The notes under the pieces: model-generated
What the model saw: the letters and a program-made list of their open reading frames with translations, nothing else
Databases searched by the model: none
Told to the model about the DNA's origin: nothing
Translations under genes and position numbers: made by a program
Shown here: positions 12,004 through 23,720 of the stretch, piece by piece
Layout of the letters: each line of letters starts with the position of its first letter
Position numbering within the stretch: the first letter of the stretch is position 1
Source: Sipunculus nudus
Lineage: Eukaryota > Annelida > Sipuncula > Golfingiida > Sipunculidae
Assembly (NCBI GenBank): GCA_026874595.1
Contig: CM049320.1
Location: forward strand, 15,877,988 to 15,941,987
Reading direction: 5' to 3'
Length of the DNA: 64,000 nucleotides

Positions 12004-13195
12004 GAATAAAAAGCTACAAAAGGTACCTTAACCTCAAGCAAGGCAGGCACTTATGGGTTCTTTGTAGCGCAGTGCTGTACGGAGGCCAACGAAGATGTAA
12101 TTTCTGATGACAAGGAATCTATCCCGCCTTGTTCTCACACATTAACAAATGTAAAGTTTTCTGAAAATGAAGTTTAATATGTTTTAAAATCTTTAAGAAA
12201 AAACAAAGCTACTGGTCCAGGGGAAATCGGTAATTTTATTCTTAAAGAAATAACATCTGCAGTTTCAAAACCTCTCACTAAATGATTCATCTCATGCATG
12301 AAGAACGCAACTTTTCCCTCTGAATGGAAAAAGGCACACGTACTTCCTTAGTTTAAAAAAGGTGCCCGGAATATAATTGATAATTATAGGCCAATATCTT
12401 TACTAAATGATATTTCGTAAGTATTAGGAAATTAGAAAGTATTTGTAAATAATAAAATATACGAACATCTAATAATAAATAATCTATTGACTGATATTGA
12501 CTGATAACGGTCTTAAAAACGGGTATGATACCAGACTTATATGCCTCGATGCTTCTAAGGCTTTCGATCGTGTCTGTCATTAAGCATTAATACATAAATT
12601 GAAATCTGTAGGGATTTAAAGTCAATTTCAAAAGTTCCTTGGAAGTTATTTAAGTAACAGAAAACAGTGCGTGATCCTCGAGGGATGTAAATCTAACTAT
12701 ACATGTATGTAAATTTCCTCGAGCTCCACAAGGCTTTATTCTGGGACCGCTCTTATTTATAATTAATACAAATGACATACATATAGGTCTAGAAATGACA
12801 TACATATAGGTCTTCTATTAAGGACCCAGTGATAGGCGCTGAATCACTGAACAGAAATTTAGAACGTGTCAACAAATTGGCCGAACGATGATGCTTGGTG
12901 CTAAATCCGGACAAAACCCAAGAAATTTGCTTCACAAAAAAGGAAGTATAAAATTAATCATCCACCCTTGTTTTTAAATGGGAAAATCCTCAAACAAACA
13001 GACAACTTAACTCATCTCAGTTTTAAAATCAATGGAACTTTGTCTTGGTACGAATATATAAATAACATCTCTCTTAAAGCAAGTAAACGCCTGGGGACCC
13101 TTAAATATTATATATTTCATTTCTTAATGAAAATACTAAATCGTATGTATAAGGCTATGGTTCGTTCCATTTTGGAATATGGTTGTTAAATATTT

Positions 13196-13531
13196 ATGAA
13201 ATGCTCTGCACAACAACAGAACCAAATGGAAAGTATACAGAAGCAGGCAGCAATCATTTGTACTGGAGCATTAACAACTACACCAACAATAAAATTGTTA
13301 ACAGACTTAGGATGGCCATCATTACAAAAACGCAGGGAATTCATGATTGTAACAACGTTCCATCACATGATGAATGGTCATGCATCAGGATACCTTATCA
13401 ATCTGATACCACACATAGTATCTCAACACTCGCAATATAAACTTAGAAATGAGCATAATCTCCCTTTTTTAATTACAGTAAAGCGATGGAGTCTTTTCTA
13501 CCAACTGCCTGTAAATTATGAAATAAACTAA
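13196..13531 (+). pseudogene. LINE-2 post-RT fragment
   Basis: A 111-residue frame with QMESIQKQAAIICTGAL and LGWPSLQKRREFMI, matching the post-RT region of CR1/jockey-like LINEs. Mirrored by 34,622-35,089. Confidence 0.8.
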
Positions 13532-13735
13532 CATTGACAACTCGAAGCATTGCTAATACTGAAACAATAAAAAAGTTAAACAAACACTTAAATCAATATT
13601 CAGCACACTTGTCTTTTCATATAAACAGCAGAAACCTTGAGATAATTCTTAACAAACTAAAATACAAGGTTATGTCCCTTGAATCAGTAACTATTCAGTA
13701 GAGGGAAATCTGACACCTTATATTGTAATAGCGAC

Positions 13736-13951
13736 TTGGAACAGGAGCGTGTAGAACACTATATGTTAAAACGCACAAATTATATTAAAACCAGAGAGAA
13801 ACTGTTCAGTGATATCAAGTCACTATATAAGAAATTTGACAATCAGCCACTAATCTTTATAAATTATGTTGCCAACAACAATGAAAGAAATAACTGCTTG
13901 GTACTAATGCTGCTCACTTGTAAAAATGTACCAATGGCATTTCCAAGGTAG
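13736..13951 (+). pseudogene. LINE-2 C-terminal fragment
   Basis: A 71-residue frame starting EQERVEHYMLKRTNYIKTRE. The right-arm copy (34,098-34,517) keeps the upstream part with YCNCDLEQKSIEHYM, a degenerate Cys/His motif. Confidence 0.75.
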
Positions 13952-14689
13952 ATTAGGTAAAATAATTATGAATATAATTATAATATAATTTAAAATGCAC
14001 CAATCGTTTTAGTGTCCTAAAGCAGGAAGATGAAAAGAATTATAAGTAGACAGTCATGCAATTCATGACTTTAGAGTTTATGTGTCAGCACCCAAATATA
14101 TAATTTTATAAGTCCTATAAATTATACGAGGCTTCATATGCATGTCACGGTCCTATCTAAATTTGCTTGCTGGCGCAGTGTACATAATGTATAAGTTACT
14201 CGTGTGCCGTCTCTTCATATTCGCTCTATATGTTATATATGTGCAGGAGAGCAATTATATAGACAAATAGGCTACTTTTGTAATTCTGTTTAAATGAATA
14301 TGTTAAAATCAAGGTATTTGTAGCAGGAACTTAAGGCTGCATCTAAACCTGTCTTCAGCCAGTGACTTAATCCCTGGCCGTGATGACAGGGACGACGACC
14401 TAGTCATGACAGTTAAATATCCGAGCTAGTCTAATAAGCTAATCCTACCATACAAAAATATTTATAACATTGTACATGTTTTATTATTTTTTTATTTAGC
14501 ATTTATTTTTATTATGCTGCTGTCCCTTCTGTTTGCGCACATGTGAGTTTACTTTATCTGTTAATACAATGTACTGCTTTTAAATAAGATGTTACCGTGG
14601 TGTCAACCGATGATATGACAGCTAGCTGTCTCCTTATCTGTTACTTTTATTTTTATTCGAGTTTGAGGGATATTTTGTGTTACTCACGG

Positions 14690-14915
14690 GCACTCCGCGT
14701 CACTCTGACTGAGGATTCTGTTGACAGCTGTGACTCCAGTTGAAAGTCAGAAACAAGTCTTCCGGTTCAGGGGTAGGATGACACGTGTCTGTTGATGTCG
14801 GGTCTGCTGTCACTAAGAACGCTGAACAATAGACATGTGTCATCTGGCATCAAACGTTCAACCGATCATAGAACAAGTTCACAACTGCCGTTGTGGAAAA
14901 AATTGACCTCCTTAC
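14690..14915 (-). pseudogene. Decayed PAN-exon fragment, left-arm copy
   Basis: The reverse complement resembles 20,452-20,697 and 32,838-33,097: shared stretches include cgttcaaccgatcatagaac, catctggcatca and gattctgttgacagctgt. It has suffered small deletions and no longer has an open frame. It covers only the 3' half of the lectin-gene PAN exon and ends near the donor site (cccgtgag). Confidence 0.75.
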
Positions 14916-15010
14916 ATTTCTATGTTGATTACATTTAGTCAAAATAAATATATTAACCCAATACAAAAACCAACTAACTTCGTCTTAAAGCTTTTCCCTA
15001 GATAATGAAT
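14915..15010 (-). repeat. Module E, left-arm copy
   Basis: Reverse complement of 32,742-32,835 and weaker similarity to 17,290-17,390 (shared word agttggtttttgtat/ataatggg). It abuts the PAN-exon fragment. Confidence 0.6.
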
Positions 15011-15814
15011 CAAGCAGGTTCATAAGTTATATATCTATATAAGCTAACACTGTAGTATTCTTCATGGTATATCGGTATTATGTTACGTGTTCTGGTATTA
15101 TTTAACGTTTCTGTTCATTAATTTACGTTTCTTTGCATTTTTATAACTCGACTAAAGGTGGAATGTTCGATTCCCCGAATGAGGCTATTTTCTTTTCATT
15201 ATATAATACATTGTTACAGGTGCCCTTTTTGCAACGGTTTTGCATGTGTTTCCTTTATTGTGCGCGGGGGTGCTCCATGCGTTGTTGACATTTGGTTTGT
15301 GTGCCACGCGTAGCTCGTGTTGTAGCGGCCTCGCCTGGCTGGATGTTGCAGGCTCGGTTTAATCAGCATTGGTTGAACCCTGGCGTGTAGATACACAGTG
15401 TTCTTTGTTCAAGTATGTTCTTTGAGCGTGTTTATTATGTTCGAGAAATGGAACGTTCTCGGCTTGAGGTAAAAAGTTATATAACGAGGCTGTGTTTTAA
15501 AGCCGGGAGAGAGGTGAGAAAATATTCTAGCGGACACGGAAGCGTGATAGTCAGTTGTGGGACCTATCCGATTATCCAGTAATTTCAGGGATTATATTAA
15601 TTCTATATAATATATTGCTGCCTGTTTCATTACATTAGACTGTTATTCTCTGAAAAGATTTATGTGGACTGTTCATTCGGTTTATACATTTTAAAGGACT
15701 TGTCGCTGTGACAGTGGTGGTATCCAGTTACTGTGCACTTTGTATAATTTACTGTGTGATTTTATAGTTTTATAGTTTATATGTAATATAAATTTATAGA
15801 TATAGTATATCGTT

Positions 15815-15957
15815 TATAGTTTTATGTATTCAACAAGATTTCTTCTCCTTTGCATATTTTCTGAAACTGATTTTTATTTCGTTTATTTATTTTTTATTCT
15901 GCTGAATTTAGGTTATATATGCACGGGAATTAGAAATAATCCATAAATTATAACCCA
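15815..15957 (+). repeat. Module m, inverted match to 30,264-30,412
   Basis: The segment from gttttatgtattcaacaag to aataatccataaattataac is closely matched on the minus strand of 30,264-30,412. A shorter, more diverged direct-orientation relative lies at 18,486-18,560. It sits just inside the left arm, but its partner is 1.6 kb away from the right arm's inner end. Confidence 0.82.
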
Positions 15958-15960
15958 AGT

Positions 15961-16475
15961 TTGACCCTTAACATAGCAGGGTAAACAGCAAACCTCCATC
16001 TATTTGCCCTACTTATTTTTATAACTTCTGCGCTAGGTGCAATTTTTCAGACATTTTTCTTTTATGTGGTTGACATAATGCAACAGACTTGGCATATTGG
16101 TATGTCCTTTATCGACATACGTTTAAAACATTATCCCGAAAAGTGTTCATCTGTTTATCAGTCAAAAATTCGACAACTACTCTTAATTAAAAATAATGTT
16201 TTGTCAGACAAATAAATGGTGAGCAGGTCCGGATGTTTGTTGATTGATTGATCATTAAATTAACTATACCATAACTTTAGTCCTATGTTTTGAAGACTTA
16301 AAATTTTCGCAAATCCAAGCACTCTTCATGTCAGAATAAAATGAACCAAGTGCGATGTCTTGTATATATAGAAATGTTGATACCATGTGGCAAATACAGG
16401 GAAATTCTAATAAAAGAAAATACTATTTGTCTAAATCAGGGGATGTAAAATTAGATGGTGGCTAAAAGCGATCAG
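15961..16475 (+). repeat. Module D, copy 1 (direct repeat)
   Basis: Direct-orientation match to 31,021-31,740. Shared words include catagcagg, agcaaacctccatc, gtgttcatctgtttatcagt, gatcattaa and caaatacagggaaat. Copy 2 contains an extra ~270-bp MITE that this copy lacks. Confidence 0.85.
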
Positions 16476-18480
16476 TCCAAGTTGTACGTTAATGTAATTA
16501 AAAATGTATTATGTAAGGTACAGGAAAATAGTCTCCCTCTTAGAATCGAACATTACAACGCACAGGTGTCTATCGTCACTCATAATGGGTGCCGGAGGAA
16601 ACGTAAAATTATGCATTGCCTAAAATAAAGAGTTCCTCACTCTATATTTTATGAGTCAAAGTTTAATTAATACTTGTCATTATCCATTTTCCTCAAAGTA
16701 TGCAGAGATGCCCTGAGATCATATTGTGATAAATATTGTCATAAACTTTCCTTCATTATTGTGGTTTTATTCAGTTTATTTTGTTGTTCCCAGAATTAGT
16801 GAAAATGTCAATTTCTACAGCACTCTCATACTTCTTGACCGCAGTAACCCACATGAAAACAAATCGACTTATATATTTCAAAAAGAGCTTAATATCAGCT
16901 TTTTATCACAATATGACATAATACGATCCACCTTAGCAAGGTGCGTCCAGGGGTTGTTCTTTGGCAATATACAGACCTCTCAGATATCCTGTACCTCAGT
17001 CAAAGCCGGAATTTTATCTTTATAATTCTTTTAAATATTTTTCCATAAATGCAGATCAATAGTTTCACAATTAAATATGTGCATACACATGCAAAGAAAC
17101 AAAACAGACACGAGGACAGAGATACCCTGGCTAAGAAGTAACCCCATCAATTTGCGAAAGCGAGCGTTGAAAATGCTCAAAAGGCTTATTCTGTTAGAAG
17201 TTAAAGCTCTGTTCATCAATGCCAGGGTCGCCTTTGATCCTGAAAAATAATACAGTTTAGCTGATACATATATGTATCTTATGAATTTGCTTTATTCATT
17301 TTCACAGGGGAGAGCTTCGACATACAGATAGTTGGTTTTTGTATTGGGTTAAAAATATTTATTTTTACTGTAGTAGCTGTTTAGGTTTAAGGTAGATCTT
17401 CTCTGTGTAAGTTGGTTACTTTGCGTTTCTGTACAGTCGCTGAATACTCCTAATATTTTTAGAGGAATAATCAATTATTTGAACAACCGTCCGAGTATTT
17501 TCATCGATACCTTGCATTTTATAATATTCCCGGATGCATTTTTTCAGTTTTACTTTGATCATGTAGAGATGGATGAATACTTGCATTTTTTTTATTTGAG
17601 AAGAATTACAAGGTTTTGCTTGATTGCTGGTCCGTTAACTCGAATGCTCCAAGTTTTGGTCAAGCTTTTTTTTCTGGTGTTACTAGGTTTCTAGCAGTAG
17701 AATTAAAGGAATTTGCAAAATACATTTTAGTTTTTTATGTTTTTAATTGGTCAGAAAATATTTCTTATATAAACAAGAAATACAACTGGTTATGTCATAG
17801 AACTTTGACTGAATTTCACAAAAATCTGATTGTACGCAATTGCCCCTTCCAGTCAGTTCAGTTAATTTCAATAAATTTCAACATGGAATCCGCGACACCC
17901 AGGCATTAAGTTCGTAATCCTTTATGTCACGCACTCTTGAAGCATTTGATGTGTCGAGGCATGTAAACTCTGCAATCTAATTAATGCAAACATTCGCCAA
18001 TTACTTATTCGGACAATGTTCCCCGGTTCATTGTACAGAAGACACTATATATATTTTAATATTCCTGGCTGAAGTCCCGAAATCTGGTTATATTTCAAGT
18101 GTTTACACGACAGCATCCAATCAGCAGCTGTCAAATGAGGCTGGTTTGCATGCGACCAATGAACTTAAATGTCATAAGTAGGTCTGAAATGTTGTAAATG
18201 TAGATTGACTTCTCATGTTTTTAAATAATTCTGTTGCTTAAATAAAGTGTAAGGTAGATATCTATTTACCTTAGTGAAAATTAAGGTCCTTTAACCCTCT
18301 ACCGTACGTTGTAATTGTTTCCCTAGATATGTAACTGACTAAAATATTCATAGCAAAAACATGTGAACATGAGGGGATGAACCAAACTATAGTGTGATGT
18401 TGTTAAAATTTTCATAGAAAAAACATGTATACATGAAGGGATGAAACGCACTATATTGTGTGATGTATAATCCACCTGTC
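16475..18480. other. Spacer stretch, no gene recognised
   Basis: Contains module E (about 17,290-17,390). Open frames at 16,726-17,025, 17,479-17,694 and 17,616-17,909 have AT-rich, low-complexity composition and match no family I know. A direct repeat pair around 18,335-18,450 shares aaaacatgtgaacatgaggg/aaaacatgtatacatgaagg. Confidence 0.5.
17290..17390 (+). repeat. Module E, spacer copy
   Basis: Diverged direct relative of 32,742-32,830. It lies between module D and the lectin gene, the same order as at 31.0-33.1 kb. Confidence 0.55.
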
Positions 18481-18882
18481 TGGACGACAGGTTATAACTT
18501 ATGGATTACTTAAACTCCCTTGCATATAAAAACCTGAAATCCAGAGGACTTAAACATAAGTGATAATACATAGCATTCTTATCGTATGAATGCCTTTATC
18601 TCCACGTAATACACAGTGAGGCCAAAAGGCCGCGTAACAATCCATTTATAAACAATAAAAGCAAATATGTATTAGGACACAGAAGATCAAGTGGGAATAT
18701 GACATACGGCCATCATAAATATGACTATTGTCCCAGAATAGAATACAGATACTTTGACACAAAGTTTAGCTTTTCAGGACATATATAATTTATGAATCTG
18801 TGATATCCATATTCAGAAGAGAAAGCTTTAGGACACAGATACTTTTGGTGATGCATTGAGTCCAGACGTCAAATTTCAAGTG

Positions 18883-18890
18883 TATAAAAG
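18883..18890 (+). promoter_or_regulatory. Candidate TATA box of the PAN-lectin gene
   Basis: TATAAAAG lies 264 bp upstream of the signal-peptide start codon, which would place transcription start near 18,915 with a 5' UTR of about 240 bp. Spacing is plausible; transcript evidence is absent. Confidence 0.45.
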
Positions 18891-19153
18891 TTGCAAACTA
18901 GAAATCAATAAAGTTATTTGTTTCTGAAAGCAATTCACTGACACACAAGACATTGATCAATCTGTGACTGCTTAAAGTATATTAGCAGGAGTTCACTACG
19001 ACAGTTCTACGGAAACAGCAGAAAGGGCATGGTCTTGAAAGGCCTCAAAACTAACTGAAGAGTGGCTTTCAATGGAATAACTCCTCGACTAGACAGAGAT
19101 TAAACATCTACGTGTACCTTGAATGGCGAGATCTTACGCAAGTTTGACTAAAA

Positions 19154-19193
19154 ATGCTTAACCGAGCGCTACTATTTGTTCTTTTATTTGCAG
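19154..19193 (+). CDS. PAN-lectin exon 1: signal peptide
   Basis: Encodes MLNRALLFVLLFAG (last codon split), a short basic start followed by a hydrophobic core, ending at the donor GCAG|GTGAG. Chosen because it precedes the PAN exon in the right strand and phase. The intron that follows contains the (TA)n run at 19,203-19,260. Confidence 0.65.
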
Positions 19194-19201
19194 GTGAGAA
19201 A

Positions 19202-19202
<1 letters not shown>

Positions 19203-19260
<58 letters not shown>
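19203..19260. repeat. (TA)n microsatellite
   Basis: About 58 bp of pure TA just inside intron 1 of the PAN-lectin gene. Confidence 0.95.
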
Positions 19261-19263
<3 letters not shown>

Positions 19264-20235
19264 CTATTTATTAATTATTACAGGTGACAGCTAGCAAGTT
19301 AATAGACATGCATATGTAAACTGGCTTATTCTATTACCCTGACACTTTATGAGGAAATCTGTAAAATATCTGTGTAAATAACCTCACAGTTATCTATGAA
19401 AAAGCACCTGTCAGATATTTGTCAGATTCCTTAGCACCAGGTAAAAAGCGAATATAAATAAAAATAATTATGGCAAAACTAATATTGTTGAACTAATAAA
19501 ACTGTATGATCAATATGTTTACATAAGCATATCAATGATAATAATTTGATCCATTACTAAGAAATTGAGATGATTGCTAAAATATGCCGGTTATAAAATA
19601 TGCCTATTTTAGTCTTATCCCAACGATAAAAGTATACAAGGTCAACACGCAGAGTGGATTAAATGGCAAAGTATTAGAAAATTGATGACTTTCTATTCAA
19701 AAAGGACCGATTCCCGTGAAATTTGTTTACTACATGCGTGACTCGACTTTAACAATATTCAACCGGCCACTCCCCCCGCTGTTGACCTACCAAGTGCGCC
19801 CATCGTGAGCATCAGCTACATTGTCTTACCAATCAACTCATTTCAACATTCATTCTAATATGTATTGGTTCCCAAATCTGTAGTCGGTTACTTGTGTCAC
19901 TTGTAATTTTATTTTCTATTAGGGCGACTTTGTGACATATATTTTTAACGCTGTGTATTGCAATAAATATCTACTTTGCAACACAGATTTATTCAGCATG
20001 TTAACTCTGGACATTACCACAATTGTGCTTATTTGACGGCCGCAATAACTTCGATGTTTAAACAAGGTATACTTGCAGATGCTTTTAATTCCGAAGAGGA
20101 AATATCAATTTCCCGGATGTCTGTTGGTCAACCACAAGAACGCAAGTTAACCTTTTTAAAAAGGCTAGGTTTTGACCGAAAGCATGATTGTCTGTTCACA
20201 GGAAATACCGCATATATTATTCTTAAAATCTATAG

Positions 20236-20697
20236 GGTTCAATAAACGGTATGATTTACTGATCAGCAACAGCTGCCAGTCTAAATATTCTGCTTTCAGA
20301 AACCACTGCGGTTTCTACAATCGAGCAAAACTATCACATACGTGGGAACAAGCGAGCTCTGGCAAACGAGACTTTGAAATATCAGCTAAATCTGCTCGAG
20401 TTCTACTTGAAGCCTCTTCCTGTTTGACCAAATGCAATCAACTTCGGAAATGCAAGGAGGTCAATGTGTACCACAACAGCACGTGCGAACTTGTTCTATC
20501 ATCGGTTGAACGTATGATGCCAGATGACATTTGTCTATCGTTCAGCGTTCTTGGTGGCGACAGACCCGTAGGGAGAGAATCCGACACCAAACGACACCTG
20601 TCAGCAAGCTCCAGAACCAGTAGACATGTTTCAGCTGACGTTATATCTGGTGGACAGCTGTTAACGGAATCGTCTTTCAGGGTTACGCGGATTGCCC
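20236..20697 (+). CDS. PAN-lectin exon 2: PAN/Apple-like domain
   Basis: Open throughout. Cysteines at residues 27, 38, 76, 80, 86 and 97 of the assembled protein; the stretch SSCLTKCNQLRKCKEVNVYH then STCEL has the C-x3-C-x5-C-x10-C spacing typical of PAN/Apple domains. The acceptor atctatag|GG is preferred over the stronger-looking tttcag at 20,299 because only the former gives the phase needed by exon 1. Donor is gccc|gtaagt at 20,698. The C-terminal third (RPVGRESDTKRHLSASS region) is hydrophilic with no family match. Confidence 0.68.
20438..20697 (+). repeat. PAN-exon segment shared with both palindrome arms
   Basis: From about aaggaggtcaatgtgtacc to the donor this segment is matched by 32,838-33,097 (direct, about 90% by eye) and 14,690-14,915 (inverted, decayed). 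Confidence 0.85.
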
Positions 20698-20966
20698 GTA
20701 AGTAAAACGAAATGTCCATTGAACACAGATTAAATATGTTCCTAACAGACACGATAACTTTTTATATTATCATCTGTCGGCAACTGCATTCCTCTTTCTA
20801 AAACTAACCTTTCTGAGATATATATTGATGTGTTTAGAAGTTCGGGAACGAAGAAGAAAACAAAAATAAAATAAAATAAAGAATAAGGCGTTCAATGTAT
20901 CACTTTACCAAAGATACAAATCATGTTCGGCGATTATTGATTGAACTTCTTCATTCGAACGTTCAG

Positions 20967-21169
20967 GGTGTCCTCTTGAATTCGACCACTTTCTCCATAT
21001 AAAGTATAAAGGGCCATCTGGTTCTTGCTACAAGTACTTTGAGGCAGGAGTGACCAGATTTGTGCCGTTCGTTTATGTGAAGGGGACTTCGGGTATCTTC
21101 TCAGTATAGAGACCAGAGAAGAGCTGTCTCATATCGTCTCAATCATAAAGAAAGTAAACGGAGAGAAAG
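20967..21169 (+). pseudogene. PAN-lectin exon 3: C-type lectin-like domain, first half, frameshifted
   Basis: Begins after gttcag. Encodes CPLEFDHFLHIKYKGPSGSC and YKYFEAGVTRF, then, one frame over, AVRLCEGDFGYLLSIETREE and LSHIVSIIKKVNGEK. This is the classical CTLD start (SCYK, the conserved Cys in the helix, G-YL-x-I-E). The exon is 203 nt where 204 would keep the phase 1 exit, consistent with loss of one base. Confidence 0.72.
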
Positions 21170-21465
21170 GTAATATTCTGCATACTACATAAAACGTCAA
21201 GTTTTGTTATCAGTATAGGGATGCTATTCCCCTGGCCGGTGAGTATCACTGTGTGACACATTGTCGGGGTTGGATACGACACGCATAGAATGTGTCGGCT
21301 AGGAATCGTCCAATAATTTGAGAATGCTGGGTTTGTTGACATCCAAAATATATATGCACTGCCTTAAACATAAGATCATGTCGTCGTTTTGATGTTCCCG
21401 ATAGGTGTCATAAAGCAGTAAGTTTTTTGTGACATATTAATCCTTATCTAATTATCTGCTTATAG

Positions 21466-21683
21466 CTTCATGTATCTGGACATCTATATATTCTGTTTTG
21501 AATACCATGTGGGTATGGGGAGGCAGCAAGACGGTTATCAACTTTTCTTCACTGGGGATGAAGTCTATCTTTAGAAACAGTATAGGTGCTTACCTAATCC
21601 TGACGACGGATGGCGCTCTCATAATGAGATATCAAACACAGCTTTGTCCCGTGGTCTGCGACGTAGAGACTCTCTTTGGCTGA
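21466..21683 (+). CDS. PAN-lectin exon 4: C-type lectin-like domain, second half
   Basis: Open from the acceptor cttatag to the stop at 21,681-21,683. Contains MWVWGGSKTVINFSSL (the CTLD WIG-like core) and ends LCPVVCDVETLFG. In-frame with exon 3 once its missing base is counted. A QPD or EPN sugar-binding motif is not evident, so carbohydrate binding cannot be inferred. Confidence 0.65.
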
Positions 21684-22094
21684 AAACTGGAACTTGAAGT
21701 CATATTTTGTTTTGAAGCTGGACAGGTTTGCTTCATATATACACATGGAGCACTCGTGCTTATAAGGACATGTTGAAATAAGGACGATTGTCTCTCTGTA
21801 GCTGTCCGACTGTCTGTTGCTTTGTCAGGATTTCCGCCTTTGTATTATCTTTTTAAACCAACACAGTCTTAGTGATTTCCTAAATAAAAGAAAAACATTA
21901 TCTATTATTATAGAAAGAGGAATATCTATCTTCTTGCCTTTTTGTAAGTTATTGAGAAAGCAGGAGTTTCGAAGTCTATTTTTCCTTTCATATTTGTACA
22001 GTGCATACACTCAAAAATTTATATTTATATGCGATTTATATTTATATGGTTCGTATGAGTACTTGAAATGTGGTCACAACATGAAAACACATTG

Positions 22095-22150
<56 letters not shown>

Positions 22151-22510
22151 TACCTAATTTACTACATAATATGGTGCACAAATATTTTTTAAAAGTGGTG
22201 AATACATTATTATCAATAGATCTATTTAGCAATACCACCCTCCCCCCCCCCCCCGCCCCCGCACCAAGTTGTGACTCTGTGTTACTTGATTGTAACTCGA
22301 AACTTGATTTATCTAGCGAACAGCACATGAAACTACTGCAAAGTAGGCCTACTTGTTGCTGTTTGTCCAGCATCTGGTCTACATTTTGGAACATTAAAAT
22401 TAAAGAAGTTTGGTGTTTGTTATCATGTATTTAACTCCCTTGTATATTACCAGACATCCCTGCAATTATACCATTCATACTAACATGAAATATCAATGTA
22501 TACAAGAATT

Positions 22511-22590
22511 CATCCTAAGCAGGATTCAAACCTGCAATCTCAAGATCAGGAGTCCAATTAATATGTAAGTAACTGTGCCATGGAGGACAA
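22511..22590 (-). repeat. tRNA-derived SINE head (degenerate)
   Basis: The minus strand shows tgcaggtttgaatcctgc, a T-arm with a perfect 5-bp gcagg/cctgc stem and a box-B-like ggtttgaatcc, preceded by a weak box-A region (tggcacagttac). No intact cloverleaf, so not a functional tRNA call. Confidence 0.6.
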
Positions 22591-23009
22591 GATACCAGCT
22601 GGGGTGATTTTGGTTTATTTTCATTTTGTGAAGCACCTTCTGCCAAGTAATGGTGGAACTATTCCTTTGATTTTACACTGATATATAATAAAAGGGGGGG
22701 GGGATTCCCATCCTCACACCCATTCTATCAGGGGACCCCTCCTCGTGTAATATAATGTACCATAGTCCAGATATGCCAAAGTCCATATGGGGAATTTAAT
22801 AATATTACAGTATTTGCAAGGAATAACAATTTATGAGACATCTGTTTCCCAAATTTCATAAAATGGCCCAATGAACATACTCATTTTTGTAGCCCTGCAT
22901 GGCTGAATACAAGGCCAGCAGTGAAAATGTTATATATGTATACCCTGCTGACTGAAAAATCTGTGTGTAAGCTGTGGCCTGCTCACTTGGGCAGGTGACG
23001 GGCTTGATA

Positions 23010-23230
23010 GGTCAAGTATCGGGTACAAGTACCACAACTTAGTACTCAGACTAGAACTTTCAAGTACATTTTTGGCAAGTACAAGTACAGTACAAGTACA
23101 GTACAAGTACCGTACAAGTACATGTACTGTACTTCGTAAAGTCCCTTAGCTATTGACAAGTACAAGTTCAGAATTTAAGGTGTACATAAGTACAAGTACA
23201 GGAGTCTGTCCTTAAGCACAAGTACAACTA
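23010..23230. repeat. Short tandem repeat based on GTACAAGTACA
   Basis: Dense copies of gtacaagtaca/agtacaagtac with an inverted turn at gtacatgtactgtactt. The word is nearly self-complementary, so the array can form hairpins. Confidence 0.88.
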
Positions 23231-23720
23231 CTTATATCATTTAATTCATTAAGATAAAGAAAATGCACAAAATATTCTGATTGTTCTGTAATTATGTAAA
23301 ATAAACATATATATCTTTATTATTCACTGGATATATGACATGTAGCAGAATTAGGCTTCTGTGAGAACATTAAAGTGTTAATAATTAAGCTGCTTAAAAA
23401 TGCAGTTATAGCACAAAGTTGACTCTTCACTCTAAAGTTTGCACACAATATATCAACTGTGCCGCAAGCCCATATCAAATTGACCAAAACAAACATCAGT
23501 ACACAAAATGTACATGTATAACTAGGTAAGCCATTTGTAATGTGTTCATGAGTTGTCCAGGGATGTGTTTTGTATTATTGGGCTAGTCTTGGGTCTGCCT
23601 GAAATTCATCATCATTTCATTTTAGTACAGTTATACCAGTCATTTGAACGTCATATACTGATAGTTTTCCACTGTATGTTTATATTTTTAAAAGGCTGAA
23701 GAATGTCTTGATTGTAATGT

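Larger units (their letters stand above)
11340..13951 (+). mobile_element. Degenerate CR1/jockey-like LINE (LINE-2, left-arm copy)
   Basis: Order of remnants: a linker frame at 11,743-12,003 (LPWMNHELKKNLMKNRNRQW); RT start near 12,150 (LRKNKATGPG, then FPSEWKKAHVLP and NIIDNYRPISLLND); a deletion near 12,480; LDASKAFDRV near 12,545; a decayed palm region; post-RT frames at 12,968-13,189 and 13,196-13,531 (LGWPSLQKRREFMIVTTFHH); and a C-terminal frame at 13,736-13,951. Multiple stops. The right-arm copy (34.1-36.8 kb) is colinear and lets the breaks be read across. Confidence 0.86.
1..15765 (+). repeat. Left arm of a giant inverted repeat
   Basis: This segment matches the reverse complement of about 32,015-45,337. 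Anchor pairs seen directly: 1-60 with 45,278-45,337; 421-560 with 44,790-44,950; 1,067-1,303 with 44,040-44,290; the (TA)n at 1,921 with that at 43,321; 6,061-6,240 with 41,810-42,000; LINE copies at 8.0-9.9 kb with 38.2-40.1 kb, and at 11.3-14.0 kb with 34.1-36.8 kb; 15,120-15,765 with 32,015-32,640. Identity is high but not complete (a few substitutions per 100 bases where aligned by eye). The arm reaches the window edge, so its outer end is unknown. Confidence 0.93.
19154..21683 (+). pseudogene. Secreted PAN/Apple + C-type lectin-like gene, four exons, one frameshift
   Basis: Proposed exons: 19,154-19,193 (signal peptide), 20,236-20,697 (PAN/Apple), 20,967-21,169 and 21,466-21,683 (two halves of a C-type lectin-like domain). 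Every intron has a GT donor and AG acceptor and every junction is phase 1, as is common for shuffled extracellular modules. The product would be about 307 residues, secreted, probably glycan- or surface-binding. Exon 3 lacks one base just after 21,061: the frame reads SCYKYFEAGVTRF and then continues in another frame as AVRLCEGDFGYLLSIE. With one base restored, exon length and phase fit the rest. This is either a recent pseudogene or a sequence error. Partial copies of the PAN exon lie in both palindrome arms. Confidence 0.75.

Noticed and set aside
14960-15765. LTR of a retrovirus-like element at the inner ends of the arms
   Set aside because: No TG...CA ends, primer-binding site or polypurine tract could be found, and no gag or protease frame adjoins.
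17616-17909. 97-codon plus-strand frame in the spacer
   Set aside because: No recognisable motif, overlaps another frame (17,479-17,694), AT-driven composition.
20438-20752. 104-codon minus-strand frame opposite the PAN exon
   Set aside because: Antisense shadow of the lectin exon; the same shadow appears at 32,814-33,095.
21817-22434. 205-codon plus-strand frame
   Set aside because: Crosses a (TA)n run and a poly-C tract; the frame on the other strand is equally open and no domain is visible.
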